Source: Akkermansiaceae bacterium (GTDB lineage: Bacteria; Verrucomicrobiota; Verrucomicrobiia; Verrucomicrobiales; Akkermansiaceae). From it: a DNA stretch of 57,767 nucleotides. Below, piece after piece: positions 39,758-50,555 of this stretch. Position 1 is the stretch's first letter. Each line of letters starts with the position of its first letter. The notes under the pieces were generated by a model. That model ran no database searches, was not told the origin of the DNA, and saw only the letters and a program-made list of their open reading frames with translations. The stretch spans positions 1-57,767 of the forward strand of contig JAPJNB010000165.1 of NCBI GenBank assembly GCA_026461385.1. Reading direction: 5' to 3'. Made by a program: the position numbers and the translations under genes.

Positions 39758-41590
39758 TTAGAACGGCCAGATGTGTGGGATCAGCAAGCAGGAAACGACC
39801 CAACAGATGAGATTCAGTGGGATTCCCACCTTGAGGAAGTCGGTAAATTTGTATCCGCCAGGACCATAGACCATCATGTGGGTTTGGTAGCCCATCGGCA
39901 GGGCAAATGCGGTCGATGCCGCCACCGTGACCGCCATGATGAACGGGCGTGGATTCACGCCGATCTCATGGGCAAGCGTCATCACGATCGGCACGAGCAT
40001 GACCGCAGTCGCATTGTTCGAAAGCACCTCGGTGATGCAAATGGTTAGAATGAACACCAGCCAGAGCAAGGCGAGGGGCAGGTGTTCGGGTGATACAAGA
40101 TTTTTGGATAGATGGACGATTTCCCGGGCGAGCCACTCGGCGGTATGGGTTTCCTTCATCGCCATTCCCAAGCCTAATAAACCGTATAGCATCAGTAAAA
40201 CCTGCCAGTCGATGCTCGCGTAGGCCTCGCGTGGGGTGATGATTTTCATCCAGAGCAATGCCAGTCCACCGACCATGGCAGCGTAGTGCATCGGAATAAT
40301 CGGGATGCTCGGGTAGAACCCGTGGAGGACGTCCGAGAGCGTGGCAGTAAGCACGACGCCGATGAGTACGATCCATGAATAAATCACGTGCGGGGTGACT
40401 TTTTTGACGTGGATTTCTTCGGGGAGTTCGGCTGGCGAATCGGTTAGAATGAAGTCGCGAGTGGCGTCGAGCGCATCCAAGTTGTTGAGCGCGGTGATCA
40501 CGAGCAGCGTGTCGCCCACATCCAGTGAGAGCTTAGCGATGCGGTCGGTGATGTTCACGCCGTTGCGATGAAGTGCAAGCACCACGCAGTTGTAGGATTG
40601 GCGGAAATCTGCCTCGGCGAGGGTCTGACCGAGGAGGGATGACTCATCGCGGATGACGAGTTCGGAGACGATGCCATCGACCGTCGAGAGCACTTGAGCG
40701 CCGATCGATTGAAAAAGAGCATCGGGCTTCGCGGTGCCGCCTCGGCGACGGTGGATCGCAACGAGGAAACGGTCATTTTTCTCCACGATGATGTTCGAGA
40801 GAGGCGTCATCAAGCGGGCGCCATTGCGTCTCACTTCCATCACGTGCACACCGGATTCGCGATCGGCCAGCGAGGTCTCCGCGAGAGGTTTACCGATCAC
40901 CGGTGAGTTTTCGCCGATCAGCAGGTGATAGAGTGGCGAAGTGCGGCTTTCGATTTCCAGCATCCCGGTGATCGATGAGCGGGCAGGGATCAGTCTGGGG
41001 CCAAAGATGGTGAGATAAGCGACCCCGGCGATTGCTAATGGAATCCCGAGCGGGGCAAGTTCGAACATGGACATCGGCTTCACGCCCATTTCGCGAAGCG
41101 TGCCATTCACGAGAATGTTTGTCGAGGTGCCGATCAACGTGCAGCAGCCGCCGAGGATCGATGCGTAGGAAAGCGGCATGAGGAGTCGGGAGGCCGCGAT
41201 GTTTTTCGAGCGGGCGAACCCGAGGGTTACGGGGAGCATGATCGCCACGATGGCGGTGTTGTTCATCCAAGCGCTGAAGAACACCGTGATCACGGAAAAC
41301 GCTAGGATCGCGAGGCGGGTGTTGCCGGAGAGTCGATCCCGCAGCGTCCGGCCGATGTGGTCCACGGCTCCTGACTTTTCGAGTGATCCACCGATGATGA
41401 ACAGGGCGGCGATGGTGAGCGGGGCTTCATTTTTGAAGACATCCATCATTTTGGTGGAGTCCACCAGACCGAGTCCGACCACGAGGCAGAGCACGGACAA
41501 AGCGATCACATCCGGAGCAGCCCATTCGCGGATGAAGGCGATCAGGGTGATCAAAATGACCAAAAGTGTTAGGGCAATTTGGACGTTCAT
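39758..41590 (-). CDS. SLC13/CitM-family permease with TrkA-C domains
   Basis: NNTAIVAIMLPV, SILGGCCTLIGTSTNILVNG, EVLSNNATAVMLVPI, central RCK_C-like repeats. Confidence 0.88.
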   Translation of the reverse strand: MNVQIALTLLVILITLIAFIREWAAPDVIALSVLCLVVGLGLVDSTKMMDVFKNEAPLTIAALFIIGGSLEKSGAVDHIGRTLRDRLSGNTRLAILAFSVITVFFSAWMNNTAIVAIMLPVTLGFARSKNIAASRLLMPLSYASILGGCCTLIGTSTNILVNGTLREMGVKPMSMFELAPLGIPLAIAGVAYLTIFGPRLIPARSSITGMLEIESRTSPLYHLLIGENSPVIGKPLAETSLADRESGVHVMEVRRNGARLMTPLSNIIVEKNDRFLVAIHRRRGGTAKPDALFQSIGAQVLSTVDGIVSELVIRDESSLLGQTLAEADFRQSYNCVVLALHRNGVNITDRIAKLSLDVGDTLLVITALNNLDALDATRDFILTDSPAELPEEIHVKKVTPHVIYSWIVLIGVVLTATLSDVLHGFYPSIPIIPMHYAAMVGGLALLWMKIITPREAYASIDWQVLLMLYGLLGLGMAMKETHTAEWLAREIVHLSKNLVSPEHLPLALLWLVFILTICITEVLSNNATAVMLVPIVMTLAHEIGVNPRPFIMAVTVAASTAFALPMGYQTHMMVYGPGGYKFTDFLKVGIPLNLICWVVSCLLIPHIWPF

Positions 41591-41712
41591 GGTTTGGGGG
41601 CTAGGTTTTTACCAGCCGCTCAATGTACTGCGCGATGGGATTTGGCAAGGCTAGGATAGGGGGGATTGAGTGGATTTCTTGCAAATTGGCCAGAACAGCG
41701 ACACTTTTGGGA

Positions 41713-42342
41713 ATGTTGCGACCGCGAATTTCCACCAATCTTGCAGTCTCGGCGGATGGGAAGATCACTTCGGTGGCCGGTGTGGCGTCGGGGTGGACAT
41801 CGGCCATGGATCACACGCGCTTGCTCGAACTGCGGGAATCTGCCGATGCGATTCTGGTGGGGCGGGGCACGTTGGAGGCGGATCGGATGACGCTCACGGT
41901 GCCGGGAGAGGCGCGGCAGCCGCTGCGTTGCATCGTTTCACGCAGCGGTGAATTGGACTCGGCGCACCCGATTTTTTCCAAGGAGGGTGGCGCGATTCAC
42001 CTGTTGGTGACCGGTGAACTGCGAGGGGAAATCGACCCAAGGGTGACGGTGCATCGATCGACCTTGCGTGAATTTCTGCGCACGCTGGTGGTGAATGAGG
42101 GGGTCGAGCAGCTTCATTGCGAGGGTGGGGGGCAACTCATCCGCGAGTTGGCGGAGCTGGATGTGATCGACGAATTTCACGTCACGCTTGCCGGACACAC
42201 GGTTTTTGGGGGGCAGTTGGCGAGAACCGCCACCGGGATTCCGAGCGAGTACCTGCCGAGTGCCCTGGAATTTCAAATCAGCCGGTTCGACGCGCGACCC
42301 GAGCTTGGTGAGTGCTTTGTGAGCTACACCCGGCGCCGTTGA
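41713..42342 (+). CDS. RibD C-terminal/dihydrofolate reductase-like protein
   Basis: RPRISTNLAVSADGKITS, RESADAILVGRGTLEAD, EQLHCEGGGQLIRELAELDVIDEFHVTLA. Confidence 0.82.
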   Translation: MLRPRISTNLAVSADGKITSVAGVASGWTSAMDHTRLLELRESADAILVGRGTLEADRMTLTVPGEARQPLRCIVSRSGELDSAHPIFSKEGGAIHLLVTGELRGEIDPRVTVHRSTLREFLRTLVVNEGVEQLHCEGGGQLIRELAELDVIDEFHVTLAGHTVFGGQLARTATGIPSEYLPSALEFQISRFDARPELGECFVSYTRRR

Positions 42343-42350
42343 AGGGGGGA

Positions 42351-42533
42351 TCAATGTTCCGCCTTTTCCGCATGCTCACCGTGTGCGGCGGCATCGGCGT
42401 GTTCACCGTGTTCGGTGCTGGCGGCGTGGTGTTGATTCAGTTGTTTGGTGCCCTTGGGGCCATCAAACTCTTGGCGTTCACAGGAAACGGCGGCAAGCGA
42501 AAGGGTGAGGAGCAGGATGGAGAGTGGTTTCAT
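42351..42533 (-). CDS. Small His-rich lipoprotein
   Basis: MKPLSILLLTLSLAAVSCERQ lipobox; tail NQHHAASTEHGEHADAAAHGEHAEKAEH. Confidence 0.6.
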   Translation of the reverse strand: MKPLSILLLTLSLAAVSCERQEFDGPKGTKQLNQHHAASTEHGEHADAAAHGEHAEKAEH

Positions 42534-42627
42534 CGCGCCGTTTGATAACCGCTCACGCCAGAAAGGCAACCCTGAAGGCGTGTTAAAGCCGTGCAAGCAG
42601 GTGAAATTTCCCCGATGTGCCGCGTTT

Positions 42628-44094
42628 TTAGCCGAGTTTGGCTTTGAGTATCTCGGTGACGAGTTTTGGGTTCGGCTTGGTGGTGGCGGACTTCATGACT
42701 TGGCCGGTGAGGAAATTGAGTAGCTTTTCGTTGCCCGCCTTGACCGCAGCGACCTCGCTCGGGTTGTTGGCGATGACCGTATCGCAGAGCCCTTCGAGTT
42801 CGCCAGCCTCAGCAGGCTTGAAGCCCAAACGATCGGCGATGGCGGCTGGGTCTTGGGTTGGCTCGGCAAACATCGCCGTGAATACCTCACGGGCTTGACT
42901 GGCTGCCAGCGTGCCATTTTCGGTTAGGGTCAAGAGTGCTCGGATTTTTTCAGGCGGCACCGGGCATTCCAGAATGCTGAGAGAGTGTTCGTTGAGAATT
43001 CCTAACAGGTTGTTGATGATGAAATTCGCAACCTTTTTTCCTGGGATCGTTGGGGCGGTGACTGCCTCAAAATAGGCGGCCAGGGCCTTGTCGGACGAAA
43101 GCACCTCGGCGTCATAGGCGGTCACGCCGAAGTCACGCTCGAAGCGAATGGCGAGTTCGTGCGGAAGTTCCGGAACGAGCGGGCGGACTTTTTCTAACAA
43201 AGGTGCGGTTTGGATCGGCAGGAGATCGGGGCACGAGAAGTAGCGGTAGTCGTGCGCATCCTCCTTGGTCCGCATCATTTGGGTTTCGCCACGGTCGTCG
43301 TCCCAGCGTCGGGTCGACTGGACTTGTGGAATTCCACGGTCGAGTTCCTCCGTCTGGCGCTGGATTTCGAAATGGATGGCCCGGCGGATCGCGGAGATCG
43401 AATTGAGGTTCTTGAGTTCGACTTTTTGGCCGAGTGGATCTTCAGGATTTTTGCGCAGCGAGATGTTCACGTCGCACCGCAACTGGCCTTTTTCCATGTC
43501 GGCATCGGACACGCCGCCCTGCTGGAGGATCATTTGAAGCGAGCGGACATAAGCAAAGGCTTCTTCGCCGGATTCCAGATCTGGCTCAGTCACGATTTCC
43601 ATGAGCGGCGTGCCCGCGCGGTTGAAGTCGATCAATGACGAGTTGCCGAGGTGGGTGGATTTCGCGACGTCTTCTTCCAAGTGAATCCGGTTGAGGCGGA
43701 CGGTCTTGTTAGGGTTGGCGATCGACTTGCGGACATCCGTCGGGTAGCAATGATCGTAAAGCGGCACGCCTCCACCGATGCAGAGCGGGAGCTCCATCTG
43801 CGTCGTTTGGTAGTTCTTCGGCATGTCTGGATAGAAATAATTTTTGCGATCCCACTTCGAGATCTCGGGTGAGCCACATCCGATCATGAGTCCCGTGAGC
43901 AGGGTTTTCTCGATCGCTTCCTGATTGAGAACCGGCAATGCGCCCGGCAGCCCGAGGCAAACGGGGCAGGTGTGCGTGTTCGGCGTGTCGCCAAAGGACG
44001 TGCGGCAGGCACAGAACATTTTCGTCTGTGTCTTGACCTGACAGTGGACTTCAAGGCCGATGGTGACGAGGTAGAACATGGATGGATTCAGCAA
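42628..44094 (-). CDS. gatB: Aspartyl/glutamyl-tRNA(Asn/Gln) amidotransferase subunit B
   Basis: TIGLEVHCQVKTQTKMFC, NTHTCPVCLGLPGALPVLN, SLIDFNRAGTPLMEIVTEPD. Confidence 0.96.
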   Translation of the reverse strand: MLNPSMFYLVTIGLEVHCQVKTQTKMFCACRTSFGDTPNTHTCPVCLGLPGALPVLNQEAIEKTLLTGLMIGCGSPEISKWDRKNYFYPDMPKNYQTTQMELPLCIGGGVPLYDHCYPTDVRKSIANPNKTVRLNRIHLEEDVAKSTHLGNSSLIDFNRAGTPLMEIVTEPDLESGEEAFAYVRSLQMILQQGGVSDADMEKGQLRCDVNISLRKNPEDPLGQKVELKNLNSISAIRRAIHFEIQRQTEELDRGIPQVQSTRRWDDDRGETQMMRTKEDAHDYRYFSCPDLLPIQTAPLLEKVRPLVPELPHELAIRFERDFGVTAYDAEVLSSDKALAAYFEAVTAPTIPGKKVANFIINNLLGILNEHSLSILECPVPPEKIRALLTLTENGTLAASQAREVFTAMFAEPTQDPAAIADRLGFKPAEAGELEGLCDTVIANNPSEVAAVKAGNEKLLNFLTGQVMKSATTKPNPKLVTEILKAKLG

Positions 44095-44144
44095 GGTGAG
44101 GATGAAAATGGGATGGCGGCGACAACTTCTAACAGGACGGCGGA

Positions 44145-44939
44145 TCAGAAGCCGATTTCGTGGAGGAGTTTCTTGATGGTCGGGTCGGCAAGGGCTTTGG
44201 TTAGCAGTGGATGGCGCAGGAGTGTGCCGAACTTCCCGTCGCGGGCAAGCTTTTGAAGCTCTGGATCCTCGACGATGATGGCACGCGGGATCGGGCGTCC
44301 GGTTTTAGGATTGATCACGGGCTTCAACGGGGCCTGGGACTTGGCGGTGATGAGCTTGGCGAGGGCGAGGCGTGAAGGCTCGGCGTAGGGGTCAACGACT
44401 TTGAGCCAGCTCGCAGGAACGGCGGCTTCGATGCCAGTTTTTAAATGTTGCACCCATGGCTTCGGCTCCGAGTGACTGGTCGGCGATTTGTGGCTTCGTG
44501 AGTTTTGGCGGATTTCCTCGACTGAACCGCTGTAGTGGATGAATGCGATGCCCGCCAGCGAGATCACGGCTGCGGGGATGAGTGCCATCAACAAGCCGAA
44601 CGCGATGCTGAATGCGGACCGTGGGCGATCCTCGTCACCCGCACCTCCGAAGGGGCGTACGAGGATCCCGCCGATTTTGCGAATGACTACGATCGAGGTG
44701 ATAAAAGCGCAGAGGGGAAATCCATTTGTGATCCATGCGTTGGGCTTGCCGGTCAATTGCACGGCGAGGTCCGGTGCTTGCTGCCAGATTTGAAATGCGA
44801 TCCATGCGCTTGCGGCAAGCGTGAGTGTTCCCATCACGATCCTCGCCACGCGTTTGAAAAAAATCACCCCAGCACAAAGCGCAAAGATGACCATGACCGC
44901 GGCACCTAGGCTGAGTTGGGGGATCGAGGTGAGGGACAT
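44145..44939 (-). CDS. Hypothetical multi-pass membrane protein (CvpA-like topology)
   Basis: Four hydrophobic segments, then a polar C-terminal half. Confidence 0.55.
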   Translation of the reverse strand: MSLTSIPQLSLGAAVMVIFALCAGVIFFKRVARIVMGTLTLAASAWIAFQIWQQAPDLAVQLTGKPNAWITNGFPLCAFITSIVVIRKIGGILVRPFGGAGDEDRPRSAFSIAFGLLMALIPAAVISLAGIAFIHYSGSVEEIRQNSRSHKSPTSHSEPKPWVQHLKTGIEAAVPASWLKVVDPYAEPSRLALAKLITAKSQAPLKPVINPKTGRPIPRAIIVEDPELQKLARDGKFGTLLRHPLLTKALADPTIKKLLHEIGF

Positions 44940-44965
44940 GGTTCCCGAGGTGTTTTTGGTTTCTG

Positions 44966-46054
44966 TTAGGAAATCGGTTGGATGGCGCGTTGTCTTAACA
45001 AATGGTCTGTTAGGACAAGGGTGGCCATTGCCTCGACGATCGGGACGGCGCGAGGAAGCACACACGCGTCGTGGCGGCCGCGACCTTGGAGTTCGGTATT
45101 TTCGCCGTCGGACGTGACCGTTTCCTGATTGCTCATGATGGTGGCCGTGGGCTTAAAGGCGACGCGGAAAAGGATGGTTTCGCCGTTAGAGATCCCACCT
45201 TGAATGCCGCCAGAGCGGTTGGTCAGCGTGCGGACTTTGCCGTCGATCATGCGGAAGGCATCGTTGTGTTCGCGGCCAGTGAGGAGCGTGCCCGAGAAGC
45301 CCGAGCCGATCTCGAAGCCCTTGGTTGCGGGTAATGAAAGCATCGCTTTGGCGAGGTCGGCCTCCAGTTTGTCAAAGATCGGCTCGCCAAGGCCAGCGGG
45401 GCAATTCCGGATCACGCACTCGATCACGCCGCCCACCGAATTTCCATCGCTACGGATCGCCTTGATGCGCTCGATCATCGGCTCAACCATCGCAGGGTCA
45501 CCGGTACGAACGATGTTAGATTCGATGGTTTCGGCGGTGATGGATTCTGGGTCGACTTCGGCGTTGAGTTCTTGGATCGATTTGACCCACGCGAGGACCT
45601 CGATGCCTGGGTGAAGCGAGTCGAGCACCTGGCGTGCGACGGCGGCAGCGGCGACCCGGCCGATGGTTTCGCGGGCTGAGGCCCGCCCGCCGCCTGAGGC
45701 TGAGCGGATGCCGTATTTGGCGTCGTAGGTGTAGTCCGCGTGGCTGGGTCGGTATTTCGCGGCCATTTCATCGTAGGCACCCGGACGTTGGTCAGTGTTG
45801 CGGACGACGATGGCGATCGGTGAACCCAGTGTGACACCATCTTGGAGGCCAGAGAGAATTTCAGCGGTATCTAGCTCCTTGCGCGGGGTGACGATTTCCG
45901 ACTGGCCGGGGCGGCGACGGTCGAGTTCGTGCTGGATCTGCTCTTGGGAAACCGCGATGCGTGGAGGGCAGCCGTCGATGATCACACCGACTCCGCCGCC
46001 ATGCGACTCGCCGAACGTGTGGATGCGGAAAACTTGGCCAAACGAGGAAGACAT
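44966..46054 (-). CDS. aroC: Chorismate synthase
   Basis: [73 protein letters not shown]. Confidence 0.97.
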   Translation of the reverse strand: MSSSFGQVFRIHTFGESHGGGVGVIIDGCPPRIAVSQEQIQHELDRRRPGQSEIVTPRKELDTAEILSGLQDGVTLGSPIAIVVRNTDQRPGAYDEMAAKYRPSHADYTYDAKYGIRSASGGGRASARETIGRVAAAAVARQVLDSLHPGIEVLAWVKSIQELNAEVDPESITAETIESNIVRTGDPAMVEPMIERIKAIRSDGNSVGGVIECVIRNCPAGLGEPIFDKLEADLAKAMLSLPATKGFEIGSGFSGTLLTGREHNDAFRMIDGKVRTLTNRSGGIQGGISNGETILFRVAFKPTATIMSNQETVTSDGENTELQGRGRHDACVLPRAVPIVEAMATLVLTDHLLRQRAIQPIS

Positions 46055-46168
46055 GCCCGAAGGGTAGACATCGAGCGGCCTTGGGCAAGCGGGAAGGATG
46101 AGGAAGGTAGGATCGAGGTCCTAAAATCGGGGCGCCGTTGCCGCCGAAATCGTCAGCCCGCTCTGATA

Positions 46169-46678
46169 TTACTGCGTGGCGAGGAATTTCAGGACGTCTT
46201 CCGCCTGTTTTTCGGTCGAGGCACTGGCGTCGCTCCAGACGAGCTTGCCGTCTTTGAACAAGTAAGCCTGGCGCTTGGCAAATCCCAAGGTGGTGGGCAC
46301 TCCGAACGCGTTGATCACCTTGGCATCGGCGTCGGCAAGCAGGTCAAAGGGGAGATTGTATTTGTCCTTGAAGGCCTTTTGCGAGGCGACCTTGTCGGCG
46401 CTCACGCCAAAAATCTTGACACCCTTTTCGGTGAGCGTCGCGTAGGAGTCCCGGAGGCTGCAGGCTTGTTTGGTGCAACCGGGGGTATCGGCCTTGGGGT
46501 AGAAATAAACGAGCGTGTATCCCTTGGCACCCGCTTCGGCCAATTTGACCAGCTCGCCATTTTGGTTTTGCTGAGCAATCACCGGGAGTGGCGCGCCTAA
46601 CGCGATCGGTTCGGCTTGCATGTGGCCGGCAAAAATACTCGCGGAGGCGGCGGTGAGGAGTTGGGCAATGCGCTTCAT
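46169..46678 (-). CDS. Peroxiredoxin (Bcp type), exported
   Basis: Signal peptide; YFYPKADTPGCTKQACSLRDSY. Confidence 0.92.
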   Translation of the reverse strand: MKRIAQLLTAASASIFAGHMQAEPIALGAPLPVIAQQNQNGELVKLAEAGAKGYTLVYFYPKADTPGCTKQACSLRDSYATLTEKGVKIFGVSADKVASQKAFKDKYNLPFDLLADADAKVINAFGVPTTLGFAKRQAYLFKDGKLVWSDASASTEKQAEDVLKFLATQ

Positions 46679-46736
46679 GTCGCAAACATTGCACGGGAAT
46701 GGGAATTGGCAACCGTGAGTTTCAGGAATCGTTAGA

Positions 46737-48575
46737 ATGGGTGCGCCTGCGACCGGCAATTTGCGTCTTGAGTTCCCACCCCTGATGGAACCACTATGCG
46801 GAGAAATGACGCGTGCCACCGATGATCTACGAGAGACGATTCACGAGGGGATTCCCGCGTCTCCAGGGATCGCCATCGCTCCGGTCCAGGTGGTTGCCCG
46901 CGGGTTTTCTCCCCCAGAGGTCTATGAAATCCAAGAATCAGAAGTCGCACACGAAAGCGAGCGGTTCCTCCAAGCGCTCGATGTCACGAAGCGGCAACTC
47001 GTCGAACTCCAAAGCCGCCTCGAGGATTTGTCGGGCGACAAAGAGAGCGGGATTTTCGAGGCACACATCATGATTCTGGAAGATCGCTCGGTGGTGGATC
47101 GGGTGATTCTCGCCATCGAACGCCGACTGCAAAATGCGGAGTATGCGTTCTATGCGGTAATGCAAAATTTCCTCGAGGCGATGAGGCGGATCCAAGATCC
47201 CTACCTGCGTGAACGCACGGCTGACATCGAGGATGTGGCTCAGCGGGTGTTGAGGAATTTTCATATCGATGGAGATGGTCGTCAACCCGGCGCTCCGGAG
47301 TATCACGTGCTGGTGGCTTATGATCTTGCGCCGACGGAAACCGCCTCGATGCAACGTCGGCACGTCATGGGATTTGCGACCGAGCAAGGCAGCGTCAATT
47401 CCCACACAGCGATTCTCGCAAGGGCGTTTGGCATTCCCGCAGTGGTCGGACTCAATGCGGCGGTCATCGATATCATTGCTCTAACGCCATCGATCTTGGA
47501 CGGCTACGCGGGCAAGTTGATCTTGCATCCCTCGCCCGAGACCTTGGCGCGCTACCGGACGTTGATGTTGGCCAAGGAAAAGGTCCGCAGCTCATTGGAT
47601 GCCATGCGCGGAGCCGCGACGGAGACGGTGGATGGCCGCCCACTCACGGTTTCTGCGAATATCGAGTTGATCGATGAGTTGCCACTGGTGAAGCGCAGCG
47701 GTGCCAAGGGCATCGGACTTTATCGAACCGAATTTTTGTTACTCAATGGAGAGGAGATGCCCAACGAAATACGGCAGGCAGAAGTCTATTCGCGGGTTTC
47801 CCGTGAGATGGCACCTCATTCGGTGATCATTCGGACACTTGACGCCGGAGGGGATAAATTGCCGGTCGAGCCTCTCACCGACATTGAGCCAAACCCATTT
47901 CTCGGTTGGCGTGGAATCCGTGTTTCGCTCGCCCGTCCTGCCATGTTTCGCGAACAAATCCGTGCCATCCTGCGAGCCAGCTCTTTGGGTAAGGTCGCAG
48001 TGATGTTCCCGATGATTTCCGGTTTGTCAGAGGTGTTGCGATGCAAGGAGATGGTTCGTCGCTGCATGGACGAGTTGGATTCAGAAAGCATTCCGTTTGA
48101 TCACGATCTCCCGGTGGGAATCATGGTGGAGGTGCCTGCCGCCGCCCTTTGCGCGGACTTGCTCGCACCCGAGGTCGATTTCTTCTCGATCGGCACCAAC
48201 GATCTCATCCAGTACACGGTCGCCGCAGACCGAGTGAATCCGCACGTGGCGGATCTCTATCGCCCGACTCACCCAGCGGTCATCCGCTTGATCAAACACA
48301 CGATCGATGCCGCCAACCACAATGGCATTTGGACGGGAATTTGCGGCGAAATGGCAGGCGATATCCGCCTAACCCCATTGTTGTTGGGTCTTGGGGTTGA
48401 GGAGTTGTCGGTGGGGCCGCAGCAAGTGCCTCGCGTGGGTCATGCGATCCGCTCACTGAGTCACGCGGAGTGTGCGGCGATGGCGGACGAGGCGCTCCGC
48501 CACCACCGGAGTCAGGGGGTTCTCGATCTATCGCTGTCGCTGGCACGCAAGCATTACCCCGAATTGTTGGACTGA
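46737..48575 (+). CDS. ptsI: Phosphoenolpyruvate-protein phosphotransferase (PTS enzyme I)
   Basis: GFATEQGSVNSHTAILARAFGIPAVVG active-site His region; KGIGLYRTEFLL; FFSIGTNDLIQYT; GICGEMAGD. Confidence 0.92.
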   Translation: MGAPATGNLRLEFPPLMEPLCGEMTRATDDLRETIHEGIPASPGIAIAPVQVVARGFSPPEVYEIQESEVAHESERFLQALDVTKRQLVELQSRLEDLSGDKESGIFEAHIMILEDRSVVDRVILAIERRLQNAEYAFYAVMQNFLEAMRRIQDPYLRERTADIEDVAQRVLRNFHIDGDGRQPGAPEYHVLVAYDLAPTETASMQRRHVMGFATEQGSVNSHTAILARAFGIPAVVGLNAAVIDIIALTPSILDGYAGKLILHPSPETLARYRTLMLAKEKVRSSLDAMRGAATETVDGRPLTVSANIELIDELPLVKRSGAKGIGLYRTEFLLLNGEEMPNEIRQAEVYSRVSREMAPHSVIIRTLDAGGDKLPVEPLTDIEPNPFLGWRGIRVSLARPAMFREQIRAILRASSLGKVAVMFPMISGLSEVLRCKEMVRRCMDELDSESIPFDHDLPVGIMVEVPAAALCADLLAPEVDFFSIGTNDLIQYTVAADRVNPHVADLYRPTHPAVIRLIKHTIDAANHNGIWTGICGEMAGDIRLTPLLLGLGVEELSVGPQQVPRVGHAIRSLSHAECAAMADEALRHHRSQGVLDLSLSLARKHYPELLD

Positions 48576-48621
48576 GGAATTGGGGGTTGGGCATGGCGTA
48601 GTTTGTGGTTATGATTTGTGC

Positions 48622-49338
48622 ATGAGTCCTGAATCAAATTTCACCATCCGTCGCGCGGGTCAGCGTGGTCATGCAAATCACGGGTGGTTAGATAGCTGGC
48701 ATACATTTTCTTTTGCGGATTACTACGACCCGAAGCACATGGGATTTCGGTCGCTGCGCGTGATCAATGACGACCGAGTCGCTGGTGGTGGGGGATTTCC
48801 GACCCATCCCCATCGCGACATGGAAATTTTTTCATATGTGCTTGCGGGTCGACTTGCTCACAAGGACTCGATGGGAAATAGCCGCGTGATGATGCCCGGC
48901 GAAATTCAGTTAATGCGAGCTGGATCGGGCGTGATGCATTCTGAGTTCAATCCCTCGGCCATAGAGCCAGCACATTTCTTGCAAATTTGGATTCAGCCTA
49001 ACCAAAAAGGGTTGGACCCATCCTATACGGAATGGACTCCAACGCAGGGGCAAGAGCATGAGTCGAAGACGTTGGTGATTTCGTCCGACGGGCGTGACGG
49101 ATCAGCGTCCATCGCTCAAGACGCCTCCATCTATCTGCTGAAATTGCAACACGGCACTCAGACCACCCACCAGCTACTCGATGGGCGCGGCCTCTGGCTG
49201 CATGTGGCGAAAGGAGCACTGACCTTGAATGGCGTACTGTTAGAGGCCGGTGATGCCGCGGCCCTCGAAAGTTCCGGCGACCTCGTAATCGTGGGTACTG
49301 CGGGTGATACCGAAGCCATCCTCTTTGATCTTAAATGA
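48622..49338 (+). CDS. Pirin family protein
   Basis: SWHTFSFADYYDPKHMGFRSLRVINDDRVAGGGGFPTHPHRDMEIFSYVLAG. Confidence 0.95.
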   Translation: MSPESNFTIRRAGQRGHANHGWLDSWHTFSFADYYDPKHMGFRSLRVINDDRVAGGGGFPTHPHRDMEIFSYVLAGRLAHKDSMGNSRVMMPGEIQLMRAGSGVMHSEFNPSAIEPAHFLQIWIQPNQKGLDPSYTEWTPTQGQEHESKTLVISSDGRDGSASIAQDASIYLLKLQHGTQTTHQLLDGRGLWLHVAKGALTLNGVLLEAGDAAALESSGDLVIVGTAGDTEAILFDLK

Positions 49339-49392
49339 TTTTGTATCCATCACTAGATCGAATTTCATCCCTTCTCAACTCACTTAAAATAC

Positions 49393-50460
49393 ATGTTAGA
49401 TCCATTATTCCAACCGATCCAAATTGGCGCTTTGCAACTTCCTAACCGAATGGTCATGGCTCCATTGACCCGTTGCCGAGCTTCAGCCGGTCGAGTGCCT
49501 AACCGTCTCATGGCGGAGTATTACGCGCAGCGTGCCAGCTTCGGCCTGATCCTTTCTGAGGCGACCTCGATTTCTCCTCAAGGCGTCGGATACCCAAACA
49601 CGCCGGGCATCTGGTCTGACGAGCAGGTGGTCGGCTGGAAGCTCGTCACCGAAGCCGTGCATCAAGCGGGCGGAACAATCTTGCTGCAACTTTGGCACGT
49701 CGGGCGGATTTCTGACCCGGTGTATCTCGATGGCGAACTTCCGGTGGCGCCTAGCGCAATTGCCGCTGCCGGCCAAGTCAGCTTGATCCGACCGCCGAAG
49801 GATTTCGTGACACCGCGTGCGCTTGAAACTCATGAGATCGCTGGTATCATCGCAGACTACCATCACGCGGCGACCCAAGCGAAAGCCGCTGGGTTCGATG
49901 GCGTGGAGATCCATGGGGCGAATGGATACCTGATCGATCAGTTCTTGCAGGACTCGACCAATCACCGCACCGATGCTTACGGCGGATCAATTGAAAATCG
50001 TGCTAGATTTCTGCTAGAAGTCACCGATGCCGTGGTGTCCGTTTGGGGTGCCGACCGCGTGGGTGTGCATCTCGCACCACGGGGTGATGCCCATGACATG
50101 GGGGACTCGGCGATTGCCGAAGTTTTCCATTACGCTGCGTCCGAGCTTGGGAAGCTCAAGATCGCTTTCCTTTGCGCCCGTGAATCGTACGACGCTCCCG
50201 CACTCGGACCGTCGCTCAAGGAATCTTTTGGTGGCGTTTACATTGCCAACGAGGGCTTCACGGCGGACAGCGCACGCGAGGCGATTGCCGCTGGAAAGGC
50301 TGATGCCGTTGCATTCGGAAAATCGGCCATTGCGAATCCGGATCTCGTCGCGCGCTTCCGCAAGGGGGTACCACTCAATGAGCCGGACCCTTCGACCTTC
50401 TATGGCGACGGGCCAGTCGGCTACTCTGACTACCCGCTGGTGGACGAAGCGAGCGCTTAA
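49393..50460 (+). CDS. Old yellow enzyme-family alkene reductase (NemA-like)
   Basis: LPNRMVMAPLTRCRA, AGFDGVEIHGANGYLIDQFLQDSTNHRTDAYGGSIENRARF. Confidence 0.93.
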   Translation: MLDPLFQPIQIGALQLPNRMVMAPLTRCRASAGRVPNRLMAEYYAQRASFGLILSEATSISPQGVGYPNTPGIWSDEQVVGWKLVTEAVHQAGGTILLQLWHVGRISDPVYLDGELPVAPSAIAAAGQVSLIRPPKDFVTPRALETHEIAGIIADYHHAATQAKAAGFDGVEIHGANGYLIDQFLQDSTNHRTDAYGGSIENRARFLLEVTDAVVSVWGADRVGVHLAPRGDAHDMGDSAIAEVFHYAASELGKLKIAFLCARESYDAPALGPSLKESFGGVYIANEGFTADSAREAIAAGKADAVAFGKSAIANPDLVARFRKGVPLNEPDPSTFYGDGPVGYSDYPLVDEASA

Positions 50461-50555
50461 TGCAAGCGCTTCGACGCCTCGCAGGTCCAGGCGGGCTGCG
50501 AACGTCGGTGGTGGATTTTCATGGAAGAACGGGCATGGAGGTGTAAGATCGGCGG

